In this document: positions 23,822 through 35,165 of the stretch, one piece after another | Layout: each line of letters starts with the position of its first letter | Numbering within the stretch: position 1 is the stretch's first letter | DNA from: Turritopsis dohrnii | Lineage: Eukaryota; Cnidaria; Hydrozoa; Anthoathecata; Oceaniidae | Length of the DNA stretch: 64,000 bases | Direction: 5' to 3' | Assembly: GCA_027922465.2 (NCBI GenBank) | Contig: BQMF02000780.1 | Location: 1 to 64,000 of the forward strand | Notes under the pieces: generated by a model | What the model saw: the letters and a program-made list of their open reading frames with translations, nothing else | Databases searched by the model: none | What the model was told of the DNA's origin: nothing | Position numbers and translations under genes: made by a program

Positions 23822-24002
23822 AGAAATAGGGAACTTTCGCTACCATAGGGGACTTCTGCTACCTTGATGTATGGGACTTTTGCTACTGTAGGGGACTATT
23901 GCTACTTTTATGTATGGGACTTTCGCTACCGTAGGGGACTATTGCTACTTTTATGTATGGGACTTTCGCTACCGTAGGGGACTATTGCTACATTTATGTA
24001 TA
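23822..24002 (+). repeat. Higher-order array of GGGACTTTYGCTACC motifs (upstream)
   Basis: Eight units alternate between a ~19-bp and a ~25-bp form (GGGACTTTCGCTACCGTA / GGGGACTATTGCTACTTTT then ATGTAT), giving a ~44-bp higher-order repeat. It ends about 130 bp before the first recognised exon of the tyrosine-recombinase gene. Confidence 0.85.
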
Positions 24003-24940
24003 GGACATGCTGTCAACATTAATCTTCGTTGTTAAGACAAATGACACATGTCACTGACTTTCATTACTTACTTTCATTACCAGGGATTTTTCCAATTAAT
24101 CCAATTAATCCATTAATGTTGTTTGCCATTATAGTTTCTCCAACTGAAGTGTTAGAAATCATTGAAAACATAGATGATAACTACATGGAGAGTAAGTGGA
24201 AACACAACTTTGTATCTATTTGTTTAATAATATTTGAAATGATGTGATGAAATAGTAGCCCCGTTTTACACTTTCAGAGGAAAAATTGGATTCAAAAAGA
24301 ATGCGGAGAATTGATGACTTTATGTGGGAATTAAAAGCTGAAGAAGTTATTAGTTTTATACAGGTAGTAAGAAACAAGATGACTGATGTAATAAAAGGTA
24401 CTCGGAGTAACTGGCGCCATAAAGTATATTGTGGGAGAAAAGTGTTCATTGGTGAAAATCGAATCATGTCACATCATCTCAATACGATGGGTCAGGGTAC
24501 TGGTGATTTTCAAGATGACATAAACACTTCCATGACAGACAGTCTGTTTCAAATGTTTCCTGAGGATTTCAACTATGTTCTGAAAGTCTTGCTTCCAACT
24601 GTACGAATTTGGCTTCTTGTTGTAATGGCTGACATTAACCCTTTTGAAGCCAGGTATTATCTTGAACATGGGGGTTACCACAATGGCAAATTAGCGATGA
24701 GAATGCTAAAGGCAAAATGTAAGTATTGGCTTTTCATCTACAATACCTTTTTTTGAAGTTTATGTATTATCTCTTGTACATTATGGTCACATCATTTTTA
24801 TTATAGTCAACCGTGAGAAGGGCATTGCAGAAGTTGATAACGAAACAGAGAGTGATAACGAAACAGAGAGTGATAACGAAACAGAGAGTGAATCAGAATC
24901 ATCACTTGTAGGTGAGTAATATAATGTCATCTAATCTATA

Positions 24941-25715
24941 CCTTATCGGGGAAAAAAAAGTCGGGATTTATTTTAGTCGGGGAAAATTTTGGTCGGGGAA
25001 AAATTTAGTCACCTCGAGAAATTTTAGTCACTTTTCCCCGACCAAAATTTCGAAATTAGTCGCTTTTCCCCGACTAAAATTTCGAAATTAGTCGCTTTTC
25101 CCCGACTAAAATTTCTAAATAAGTCACTTTTCCCTGACCAAAATTTGCAATACAAGTAGAAAATGGAACACAATTTTTGTCGACACTTTCAATTTGAACT
25201 AAAAATTATATTACAAAATAACTAATTAAGAGTTCAATCTAATACAATAACAGTTTTTGAGGTTTGATCGTCATTATTTTCATCACTGGCATCCATATTG
25301 CTTTCACAAACATCAATTATATCTTCACTGACATCCATTTTATTTTCACTGACATCAATTTTGTTTCCCTTAATCGTAACAGAAAAATCTGTATCGTCCT
25401 CATTGACTGATTCAACTTCATTCGATTCCCCTTCCTTTGCTTGACCGTCATAATTCCAGTCGAAAATCGATAGATAGACTCTACCTGAGATTATAAAAAA
25501 TCGGGGAAAAGTTTCGGTCGGGGACTAAAAAATCGGGGAAATGTTTTGGGCGGGAGTAAAAAAACCGGGGAAAATTTTTGGACGGGGAAATGAAAAATCG
25601 GGTGAAATTTTTGGACGGGTGTTGAAAAGTCGGGGGAAAATTTGGTCGGGGAAAATTTTAGTCACTAGCCCAAAAAATTAGTCACTTACCCCCGACTTTT
25701 TTTTCCCCGATAAGG
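24941..25715. mobile_element. Foldback MITE, TA target, in intron
   Basis: Terminal inverted repeat CCTTATCGGGGAAAAAAAAG / its complement, flanked by TA on both sides (24939-24940, 25716-25717). It sits in the intron between exons 24807-24911 and 25804-25859. Subterminal ~32-bp repeats (TTTTCCCCGACTAAAATTTC) are present on both arms. The TA target suggests a Tc1/mariner-like relative. The centre holds a minus-strand acidic coding remnant (25230-25495). Confidence 0.8.
25230..25495 (-). pseudogene. Acidic coding remnant inside MITE
   Basis: A minus-strand frame of ~80 codons reads RVYLSIFDWNYDG, then Glu/Asp-rich text with repeats of a DVSENKMDVSEDIIDV type, ending TVIVLD and a stop. A splice-acceptor-like CAG precedes it. 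It looks like a captured or ancestral 3' exon rather than random sequence. Not recognised. Confidence 0.4.
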
Positions 25716-26306
25716 TATTTGGTTTGAATAGTCCAGAGGTATTGGATTTATTATTCCAAGACATTTATATGGCTTATACAAAAAGATCTATCTTAACTTT
25801 TAGAAGTACCAATCTCTAAGTCAAGTTGTGTAGCTAGCCAAGGTCATCTAGAAGCATCGGTATGTTAAACTATTACCTTTTTTACCTTTTCATAAAGCAT
25901 GAAATTATGAACACTTTGAAGGATAAACAAATCATACTTAGTTGAATCAATATATGTTTGGAAGATATTAAGGACATACTGTCAACATGTTCATTATTTA
26001 GGAAAAAAGACCAATTACAATCAGGAAACCGAAAAAATGTCCTGAATGCAAAAAGCAATATGTCAATTTACCACGTCACATGAGAAGTAAGCATAAATGG
26101 AATGCTGAGAAAGCAAAAAAAGTAACTGCAGTAACTAACCAGAGGAAGACCTTTACGTGGCGTCAACAACCGCCTATTCGCAAAAAGGAAAAATCGAAGA
26201 ATCGAACAACAAAGGATTATCATAAGCCCAGACATTGCCCTATTGAAAACTGTTTTGCAATTTGCAAAAAAATGTCTTCTCATTTAAGGAATGTTCACAA
26301 ACTTAA

Positions 26307-27132
26307 AGGAGAACTAAACTAAAAAAATTACAAGTTCATTTTTTTGCCCTATTTGAAACAGCTTTAAAAATGATGAAAGTCAGTTTTTGAATTTTCAAAA
26401 AATCTTTTTTCGTTCCCGAGATATTGTCATTTAAAGTTTTTCCTCAAAACTTGATCTCCATGGCAACGTGACATCACAATGTTCAAGAAGAAATTGCTGA
26501 CATACAAATATGTAAATAACTCAAGAAATATAAGTGATGCACTGCTTAAATTTTGTATGTATAGTGACAAACCCGTACAGGTATCAAGTCACTAAAAATA
26601 ATTGTTGCCATAGTTACCCTGGCTTGTTTCCAGGCCTTTTCTGTTTTTTGCTGACAAAGCTACAAATGGAGATCTACTCAGGTAAGGGAAACGAAATTTT
26701 AGAAAATGGGACAGTTTTCACTGGGCATAAGTTAAAGTGAAATTCATCATAGTAATAGTTTTGGATGATGTTATTATAGCTTTGTCAGCAAAAATTGACA
26801 GAGAGCTGGAACTGAGTCGGGGTAACAGTGGCAATAAATTTCTTTGCTGTTTTCACAACTGCAGTTATTTACCACTCTACATGCAATGTTCTAACAATAA
26901 ATCATTAAAACATTCTGAGTTATTCACATATTTATATGTCAGCAATATCTTCTTGAACGTTGTGATGTCACGTTGCCATGGAGATCATGTTTCGGGAAAA
27001 AACTTTAAACGGCAATATCTCAAGAACGAAAAAAGATTTTTTGAAAATTCAAAAACTGACTTTCATCATTTTTAAAGCTGTTTCAAATAGGGCAAAAAAA
27101 TGAACTTGTAATTTTTTTAGTTTAGTTCCCCT
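26307..27132. mobile_element. Foldback MITE, TTAA target (Kolobok/piggyBac-type TSD)
   Basis: Terminal inverted repeats of about 217 bp (26307-26523 and 26916-27132), beginning AGGAGAACTAAACT / AGGGGAACTAAACT, flanked by TTAA at 26303-26306 and 27133-27136. Inverted complementarity continues inward with gaps (GCTGACAAAGCTAC near 26650 against 26770), so nearly the whole element can fold back. It splits the recombinase gene between its second zinc finger and the recombinase domain. No coding capacity seen. Confidence 0.9.
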
Positions 27133-29005
27133 TTAAAGTAAACACCAAAGAAGACAAGGAAATATATTTGAACTTGTTGAAGCGAGCCAAGCCTATAACT
27201 AAGGGAATTTGTCGCACCCAGGAAGATTATGAAATGCAAGATAATCAAGAAACGCACTTTGAAATCGATGAAGATGAAGGTGTAACACATTCAGCTGAAT
27301 GCAGTAACAGTGTTGAATGCAGTAACAGTGTTGGGCAACCTGATTCTATTTCGGCTAATTCATGTGAAGAAACTGTCGCACCTGCAGCCGAAAATCAAAA
27401 CGATTACACAAGGTTGATCATGGCGAAATTTTTAGAGCACCTAATTACCGCCGATGGTGGCCACCGCAACATTAAGTCAGCTCAACAAACTGTCAATGAA
27501 GTAAGAACTGTTGCTGAAAGTCTAGGTAGTGTTGCTGAGTTGTTAAATAGACATCAGCTTCGTGATTTCTTCACCGACCTTGATAAAAAGAGAAAGCCGG
27601 GAACATCTAAACATTATCTTTCTTCACTAATCTCATTCATGGATTATGGAATTACCGACCAAGTTGTTTTGTTTGAAAATTGCACGGAAGACCTATTCGT
27701 AGCAATGAGACTGAGGCTATGCAAATGGCGTAAAAGCTACAATAAATTAATAGATGAACAACGGTGGGTTCATGAAGAAGCGCAAATGGATGTCCTAGTC
27801 ACACCTGAGCAAATTAAAGCTTTCGAAGAAGGAGAGGAGGCGAGGAGAGCCGTAAAGATTATTGGAGAAGCTTCTGAGAATCCAAATTTTATGCCGACAA
27901 CTCTGGAATTTACCAATGTCAGAGATTATCTGTTAACGACTATCGCTTTGCTGAATGCTCATAGATCTGGAGTGTCAGCAAACATGACCATGGAAGAATA
28001 TCAACGTGCAAAGTTTGAGAAGGAGGCGGATAAATGGATGATTTCAGTTCGCAAACACAAGACATACAGAAAGCATGGACCAGCAGTTGTTTGCTTGCCT
28101 TCCCAAAAATTCAATTTACTTCGCTGTTTCGTTGATTATGTAAGATCTCATGTTGCTGCTGATGCAGAGTATCTGTTCACATCATCCACCGGGAAGAGTT
28201 TGGAATCAGGAGGTGTTAGTAAACAAATCAATGCGATATGGCAGCGATCAGGGGTTTACGGTGACAATGCTCCTCCAAAGAAAAATATATGCACAACTGT
28301 AATCAGAAAATCCGTGACAACCATGGTTCACGAAAATATGGCAGAGCAGGCCCAACCGGTAGCAGACCTTTTAGCACACGATTTAAGAACAGCAAAAAAT
28401 ATATACCGTGTTCGAGATCGGCAAAAGCAAGCGATACTTGGATCTTCAATCATTGAAAGTGCTTGTAGAGTCAAGGATTCTAGTACAGCTTTAAGCTTGT
28501 CTAGCCAGAGAAAATGGGATGATGCCGAAATGGAAAAGCTGCGTTCGGCATTCCTTGACGAGATAAATCAAACCTCCATTTCCATGGATGACGTACGAAA
28601 GAAATACGTGTCACTAAATAGTGACAGATCTATGAAACAAATTTATGACAAACTGCGTTCCATCATAAAAAAGCCTTCAGAAGAACATGTAGTTCTTCCA
28701 GAAAATACTGAGACGTTGGCGCAGAGGGTGAACAGGACAGTGTCATGCATTGATGATGACCTTAAAGATCTGGATTATGTTCCAGACGAAATTCCAGACG
28801 AGATTCCTTCTACATCATCTATCCTCAGAGGCGCTGAGAAGTTATTTAATGAGGAAGAAACTGAAACAATAAAGAAACTATTTAATGATATCGTACAGAA
28901 GGGTAGCATCTCCATAGAAAGAATAGAAAGCACAGCCCACGATCTAGACCAACGTCATCAAGCTTTTCTAAAAAGATTTACGTCAAAGCAAATCCAGAAC
29001 AAACT

Positions 29006-29165
29006 AAAATATTTGAGACGGAAAAAGTAGATAGTTGTTTTTTAGTTGTTTCTGTATGTATTTTATGAAGATAACCGTTTGTTTTTGACAAAAATATTTG
29101 AGACGGGAGTTGTTTTTGAGTTGCTTCTGTATATGCTTTATGAAGATAACCTTTTGTTTTTGATG
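29006..29165 (+). repeat. Tandem duplication across the recombinase stop codon
   Basis: A segment of about 75-80 bp starting AAATATTTGAGACGG is present twice in tandem. The first copy contains the end of the recombinase gene (LRRKK, stop), the second lies in the 3' UTR with a small deletion where the stop codon was. Confidence 0.75.
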
Positions 29166-29169
29166 AGTG

Positions 29170-30560
29170 GCATTTTGTTCCCAAAACTTCCTCTGTGATT
29201 CGTATTATGAAGTGTCCATCAAGGATTCTTGAAGGGAATGCAACATGGCAGAAATTGAAAAGTTATTGCAAAATCTCCGGTGGAGAATGGGCCTACACCG
29301 TTTCTTGAATTCAGTTTAAATGTCCATGTTTTGTAGAGCTTCCGATCCTACATTTTCCAGGCTTTTATATTTTATAATAGATTTAAAATTGTCCTCCGGG
29401 GATCACCTACAATAAATACCGTAACAATAAAAAATGAAGTGGAGTTCGAATGATCTAACGATTACACGTTGAAAGGAGCGTGGGTCATACCAATGGACTC
29501 ATGGTCTCAAACACCCTCGATTTTGATCGAATAAAAAAATTCAGCAATAAACCTAACAGATTGATTGAAATATTCTTCCCTGCCTCGTTTTGATGCCTTG
29601 CATTGTTTCATGGATATGCCTTGAGTCAATTAGCTTATTATATGCAGTAAGAATACTTCTAAGCGATGAACTACAAGTTTCGAAATGTCATCAAGACACA
29701 CAAAACAGGGAATTAACTAGGTACTGACCTGCTGTCCAAGTTTTCAATAGGACCCTGCTAATCGCGTAATTAGCATTAGCCGTCATTGGTTCGTGCCATG
29801 TGGGAAGTTTCACTGTTTTTGTCTTTTTCAAGGGACTAATTTCAAATTTCCATAGAACTCGTTTAGCTACCTAAAATTTATAATGGGTGTGGCTGAGAGC
29901 TACAAGCTTCTGTGTTTTAGGGGAATTTTGCTACAATTCTTAAAAGAACATTTATCAACAGGAACAACAATTTTTATAAAGGATAAATAGTTTATTGCGA
30001 AGTATGATTCCTTTATTGCTTGCATTACTGGTGAAATCTTTGATTCAATGCAGTTTATTTAAAATTTGTTGCAAGAAAAATGTAGGGGAATTTAGCTACC
30101 TAAAAATTATAATGGGTGTGGCTTGATAATTATTTCGTCCTTGGAGCCAAGACTTTGTGTAGACATTTGCCTTCTCATAAGTTATCTTTGTACCAAATTT
30201 CGTGTCATTTGAACAAAATTTCGTATAATCTGAAAATCAACCTTCATTTGAAGATCAGGTCTTGTTTTAAAATAGTAAAATCACAAAGCTTTCATGATAC
30301 GGATATATCTCCAAAATCAACTTTGGTGGATTTTGAGTGAATGGCCACAGAGGCGTAAAAAGTATATCTTAACACCTAAAAAATGATTTTGGGCCTAAAA
30401 AAGTATATTTTAGGCCATTCATTGACCAAAGGGAGTTTTGCTACATTTTCCAATTCAGTTTACTATTGTTTCAAAAGTAATGGATGAATTACATAGAAAT
30501 TTCAAACAAGTGTCATGCATATTTGTAGCTACAAAAGAGTTATGGTATCATTATGTATCA
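29170..30560 (+). other. 3' flank of recombinase gene with dispersed motif copies
   Basis: Non-coding. Holds GGGGAATTTTGCTACAATTC (about 29920), GGGGAATTTAGCTACC (about 30085) and GGGAGTTTTGCTACATTT (about 30432) in the same orientation as the upstream arrays, plus a direct repeat, GCTACCTAAAATTTATAATG-type (29867 and 30095), continuing GGGTGTGGCT in both copies. Confidence 0.6.
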
Positions 30561-30586
30561 CTATCATGGAGATAAGAAGGGCGCAT

Positions 30587-30622
30587 CTAAAAATTTAGTA
30601 ACCAAAATCCCCTTATTCCATC

Positions 30623-30660
<38 letters not shown>

Positions 30661-32428
30661 ATGTTAGGTAGTTTCTTAGGAAGAAATCAGTGACAAGCTG
30701 TTTAAGATGGTTATATGAAAGGGAAGCTAGGTCGATGTGTTTATAGGTAGACTGGAGGTGATTCCACCAAGATATTGATTGATATGTAAAAGAATTCATA
30801 CCATATAAGCTAGTGTTTATATTAGGTTTACAGAGAAATCCTGCTGACTTACCTCTGGTGTTGATGGAATGAGATAATTTGGAAAAAGTGAAAGCACTAT
30901 GAATGTGATCAGGAATTCTGTGATTGAGAATTTGATGAATGAAAAGGATATTTAGAGTTCTTGTCAAATCAAAAATCGAAAGTAAACCAAGTTTAGAAAA
31001 GAGTGGAGAAGAATGAGATCTAAAGGAGGAAAAAGTAATGAGACGAATTGCAGTTTTTTGGAGAAGAAGAATGCGTTTATTATTAGTAGATTCATGCAAG
31101 GCCCAGGTCTGGCAGCCATAGCGCATATGAGAGGAGAAGATTGCATGGTAAACAGAAAGAGAGACAGATTCAGGCAGGAAGTGACGGATTTTACTCAGTG
31201 CACTGTTGGCTCGTCAAAGTTTGATTGAAAGTTCATGAATGTGTTTTTTCCAGGTGAGATCCTCATCAAGATATACACCAAGATATTTAATGAACTGGCT
31301 AGATTGTAGTTTCTTCCCACCAATTTTGATCTTGAGGTTAAAATTCAGTAATTTGGATTTATGTCTAAACAGGATAAACTCAGTTTTACTGGCATTGAGG
31401 GAGATTTTATTTGCGTTAAGCCAACTTGAAAGAAGTTTTAAGTCAATGTTAATTCTTTTGTTCAGTGACTTCAGGGACCTGTTAAATTGAAGGAGATAAG
31501 TATCATCAGCAAAATGGTAGATGTCAGAGTAGGCAAGGGCATAATGTAAATCATTCATGTAAATTAAAAAGAGTAAAGGTCCAAGTACAGACCCTTGCGG
31601 AACACCATGAATAATGATTTTTGAATCAGACTTTAAATTCAGTATTTTGACAAATTGTGATCTTTGGGAAAGATAAGACCTAAACCATCTGTTGGTGACA
31701 CCACGGATTCCATAGTATGAAAGTTTCTTGCATAAAATTTCATGATCTACAGTGTCAAAATTCCAGAAGCTTGGGTTTATATAATAGCTTTGATAAATCA
31801 TAGCGAGGTTTATAGGAAAATTGGTTGGAAATATATAAGAGGGTGCCACCAGCTGATGACTCAGCAGGAGTGTGTTCTAAAGAGTAATTGGGAAGTTCAA
31901 AATTGAGAGGAGGAGTTTTGGATTTAATTCTGGTTTCGGTGATGGCAATTACACCAAGCTGGAGATTTAATTGAGCCAAAAGTGCACAGAGATCATCATA
32001 ATGAGCATTAAGAGAAGCGATATTGAGATGGAGAGCAGAGAAAGACTTAGATTTATTCTCAATCTTTAGAAATTCATCACAATCATAGTACTTACAGTTT
32101 AGATTGTTAATTGTAAAGTCATCAAAAGGGTTAAGGTTAGATTTGCTTAAAGAGTTGAGGTCAGAAAATAAAGATTTGAAGCCTTGGAGATCATTAGTAG
32201 AAAGCGGAGGGTTAGCAGTTTCAAGATTGTGTTCTGAAAAGGGAAAATGTCAGCAGTACAGGTTTTGCATTGCCATGGGAGGTCAGAGTTAGCTAGGGAA
32301 TCGAAATCGCTAATGCTTAGTTGACTGCATTTTTTATGAAACCACAGGGAGCAGCTTTCACAAAAAATAGCATTACAATTCTCAGGAACTAGTTTTTCAC
32401 AAACAGGACAAAAGAATTTCACTGGCAT
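30587..32428 (-). pseudogene. CR1/L2-like LINE ORF2: PHD, endonuclease, RT
   Basis: Starts at MPVKFFCPVCEKLVP (32428) with a PHD-like finger (CNAIFCESCSLWFHKKC, WQCKTC), shifts frame near 32240, and continues SALHLNIASLNAHYDDL, AITETRIKS (APE-type endonuclease). An internal deletion near 31780 removes the rest of the endonuclease and the early RT, joining to FDTVDHEIL, GVPQGSVLGPLLF and FADDTYLL (catalytic). A break near 31200 precedes the C-terminal part (MRYGCQTWALHEST...), which ends in a CT/GA simple repeat read as LSLSLS. Non-LTR elements copy themselves by target-primed reverse transcription. Dead copy. Confidence 0.85.
30624..30656. repeat. GA/CT microsatellite at LINE 3' end
   Basis: (GA)n tract in the C-terminal coding end of the LINE; it may be the expanded terminal simple repeat typical of this group. 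Confidence 0.85.
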
Positions 32429-32639
32429 AAAAAGAGATGCAGAAAAGATCTCTCAAACGCACAACAAAGAAAAAAAACCCAAAAAAACAACAAAATTCAG
32501 CAAAAACTGATAGCAAGAAGAAAAATAAACTAGAAAAAAATGCAAACCAAGAGCCAATGCCATTCGGTGAACCTTACACGATTACGCTGCCAGGATACCA
32601 TAATTAATTCGATTGAGGGTATTCAAAGTCCGGATATAG

Positions 32640-33307
32640 TTGGTCGATAATGCTTTCATGTGTGATTTTAAAGTTTGGAGCCATCTGTTACGCGTATAGC
32701 AACACACCCATTATTAACAAATACTTTACTGATTATGCGGCTACGTTTCAGACAGCGACATTTCCAAGCGATTCTTTGGAACGCAGGACAGAGATTCGAA
32801 TTAAAGGAAAGTTTCGTATCACTCGGGAAACCAAAGTCCGATTTGTCACACGATTCCAACAACCTGAATTTTGAATTTTGTCAAAGCCTGCTCTGTAAAC
32901 TTCCTGTTCGTGAATCTAACAATAACCGTTTTATCTTTTTTCTTTGAATACAGTCGGTGACAAGCCTGTATGTCATTCGAATCAGCAATAATATTGACAG
33001 CTGACAGAATCTCAATCACTTTGTTCTCAAGGGCTTCTTCTGCCACGACAGCAGGAATGCCAGAGATCTCCAGGTTGTTGCGACGACCATACTGATTTGT
33101 CAGATTTATTTCTGCTTCTATTTCAATAGTTTTATCAGAGAGATTCTTAACTTTCTCGTTCAGTCTTTTATTTTCATTCAGCAAATGTTGGATGATGTTC
33201 TCTCTAATTTCATTAAGAGAATTTTTTATTTCAGAAATGTCATTGCAAGTAATATCAATTTTGTCGGTGAGCTCTTGGAACTGTGCCTGATTTGATTTGG
33301 GAGGCAT
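32640..33307 (-). pseudogene. LINE ORF1 (coiled coil and RNA-binding type)
   Basis: MPPKSNQAQFQELTDKI at 33307 leads into a coiled coil (LNENKRLNEKVKNLSDK), then NNLEISGIP, IQACHRLYSKKKDKTVIVRF (RRM-like block of LINE ORF1 proteins). A frameshift near 32855 leads to GFPSDTKLSFNSNLCPAFQR and VFVNNGCVAIRVTDGSKL, the usual C-terminus. It chaperones LINE RNA. Paired with ORF2 downstream on the same strand; about 200 bp of spacer separates them. 33310-33780 holds its probable 5' UTR and no gene. Confidence 0.8.
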
Positions 33308-33863
33308 ATTATAAAGACAGAATATCGTAGATGAAATAGTAGGTTAAAAGATCAGCGGCAAGAAGGCGAAGGCTTGATATTTTACATATGAATGACCAAC
33401 TTGGCAAGCATAAGATACGAGACAAGAGCACGTCTGCACTCTACGGCGTCCGCAGATGAACTGATGCAAGCCAGTCTCTTTTACAATGAAGTTTTTGTGA
33501 TGGTGTGACATTATTTCAGAATTTTCATTAATTTCCCATGCTCTGTTGCAGCGCTTGCAAATTGTTTGTTGTAACCCATTACTGTTTTTATAAAGGAAAT
33601 GCTAGGTTTTTCAATGATAGTACCAAAAGCTACTTTTGAGATGGCTCTGGTATTGTATTTTCATCTGTTTCATCAGCAGACCTTATATGATTTCATCAGC
33701 AGTATCAGTTTCTTATCATCATTATCTAAGCCAATACTAATATTTGCTAATACAGCTTCGCGCCTTACGTAATTGATGAATTTTATTTCATATAAAATCT
33801 TCGTACGATTTAATATTGGTAAATCGAGCCCATTCTCCTACATAATGGCACCCCGAGCTACGC

Positions 33864-35141
33864 TCATTCTTTGTTCAAAGCGCTTTCAGCCCCCATAATA
33901 GCCTTTTGATATTTTTGAGAATTGTTTTCTATGATAGTTTTCCTATAATGTTTGAACCACGTAGTGGATTTATTCGACCAGAAACCTCGTTCTAGGATAC
34001 CCTCTATGGGCAGACCTATTGCTGCTGCTTTTGACGAAGATGCAGACCTAGTAGAGTGGGCCTTAAAAACCGAAGTATCGATCCCCGCATATTTTAAGAC
34101 CGATTTTATCCACCCGGCAATCGTTGATCGCACAACCTCGTTATGTGGTTTTAAGGGGCTGATTAAAAATTGATTTTGCCCCGAGGTCCTCCAACTGCTA
34201 GAGCGTTCAATATATGCCTCAATAGCAGTAACAACACAAAGATTCTCATTTTCAGGAAACTTATAATAATCAATCATTAGGGGACAACTACCCTTTTTCC
34301 TAGTTTTATGTAAATCGCCAAATTTGAATATGTAGGTCTCATTAGTTTTGACCATATATCTCATGTCTAAAAGCTTTAGTTCAGAGCCTCTGGATGAAGA
34401 ACACAAAGCTAATAACATGGTAACCTTATGAGTTAGTTCCTTGTCATTCAAACTATCATTACACTGTTTTCCAAGATAATCTAAAACGACCTGAATGTCC
34501 CAGACAGATACAAATCTAGGTTTCGGAGGTCGTTGATGAAATACACCTGCCGTTAGCTCACAAATTCGGGAATGTTTTCCTACGGGAAACCCTTCCAGAG
34601 GAATGTGATAAGCAGAAATCGCAGATCTGACGGCACTTATACTACTGTACTCAAAACCTAATTCAAAAAGTTCCGCAAGAAAGTCGAGAATAAAACTTAA
34701 GTTGCATGTAGTGGGATCAATTTGTCGTTTACTACACCAGCCAGCCCATTTCTTCCAGGACGATTCGTAATTAGAGTTTGTGCCTGGTCTTATGGCATTT
34801 GTGATAAGCTTTGAAGCCCTTTCTGATATTCCTTCACTTGCCACTAGACTTAGCGACCCATTCAGTACTAATGGATGGCTTCTCCCTTGATAATCCATCA
34901 ATAAATCCTGAGATTGAGGAAGAAGAACAGGGTTTGCTACAACCATCTCCAATAGTAGACCATACCAAGGTTGTGTTGGCCAAGCTGGTGTTATGATCAC
35001 CATGCACACTTTTTCCTTTTTGGCTTTGACCAAGACTCTTCCTATTAGAGAAAATGGGGGGAAAGCATATGGATACAGATTTTTCCACTCCTGTTGAAAG
35101 GCATCCACCGCTTGAGAGCCTGGGTCCGGCTTCCAAGACAT
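33864..35141 (-). CDS. DIRS tyrosine recombinase
   Basis: A 425-codon open frame, in frame with the RNase H after its stop, starting MSWKPDPGSQAVDAFQ. Catalytic pattern of tyrosine recombinases: SSSRGSELKLLD (Arg I), AHSTRSASSS (His-x-x-Arg), and GFWSNKSTTWFKHYRK (Trp and Tyr nucleophile). It would integrate the circular cDNA. The C-terminus runs into the left inverted terminal repeat. Intact as read, though the upstream polyprotein is broken. Confidence 0.88.
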   Translation of the reverse strand: MSWKPDPGSQAVDAFQQEWKNLYPYAFPPFSLIGRVLVKAKKEKVCMVIITPAWPTQPWYGLLLEMVVANPVLLPQSQDLLMDYQGRSHPLVLNGSLSLVASEGISERASKLITNAIRPGTNSNYESSWKKWAGWCSKRQIDPTTCNLSFILDFLAELFELGFEYSSISAVRSAISAYHIPLEGFPVGKHSRICELTAGVFHQRPPKPRFVSVWDIQVVLDYLGKQCNDSLNDKELTHKVTMLLALCSSSRGSELKLLDMRYMVKTNETYIFKFGDLHKTRKKGSCPLMIDYYKFPENENLCVVTAIEAYIERSSSWRTSGQNQFLISPLKPHNEVVRSTIAGWIKSVLKYAGIDTSVFKAHSTRSASSSKAAAIGLPIEGILERGFWSNKSTTWFKHYRKTIIENNSQKYQKAIMGAESALNKE

Positions 35142-35165
35142 GTATGCTGGAAGTTGATGGAAAAG

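Larger units (their letters stand above)
24135..29030 (+). pseudogene. Zinc finger / tyrosine recombinase / Myb-like element gene
   Basis: Exons with consistent phases: 24135-24191, 24278-24718, 24807-24911, 25804-25859, 26002-29030; upstream exons are not found. Order: an unrecognised domain (147 codons; EDFNYVLKVLLPTVRIWLLV), an acidic DNETES triplicate, two C2H2 fingers (CPECKKQYVNLPRHMRSKH; CPIENCFAICKKMSSHLRN), then a tyrosine recombinase: HRSG Arg, conserved Lys region (ISVRKHKTYRKHGP), TVIRKSVTTMVHE and LLAHDLRTAKNIYR with His and nucleophile-like Tyr. Two Myb/SANT-like modules follow (WDDAEMEKLRSAF; LFNEEETETIKKLF). A TTAA-flanked foldback (26307-27132) interrupts the coding exon; taking it out with one TTAA copy re-joins the frame exactly. 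Related to Crypton-type recombinase elements by inference; a domesticated host gene broken later is the alternative. Confidence 0.7.

Noticed and set aside
24281..24756. Exon 24278-24718 as an independent gene
   Set aside because: Its splice sites and phases join it to the exons that lead into the zinc finger/recombinase exon.
25020..25130. Regularly spaced ~32-bp repeats resembling a CRISPR array
   Set aside because: No unique spacers, eukaryotic context, and they are subterminal repeats of a MITE arm.
30594..30660. LSLSLS-rich C-terminus as a membrane segment
   Set aside because: It is translation of a CT/GA microsatellite at the LINE end.
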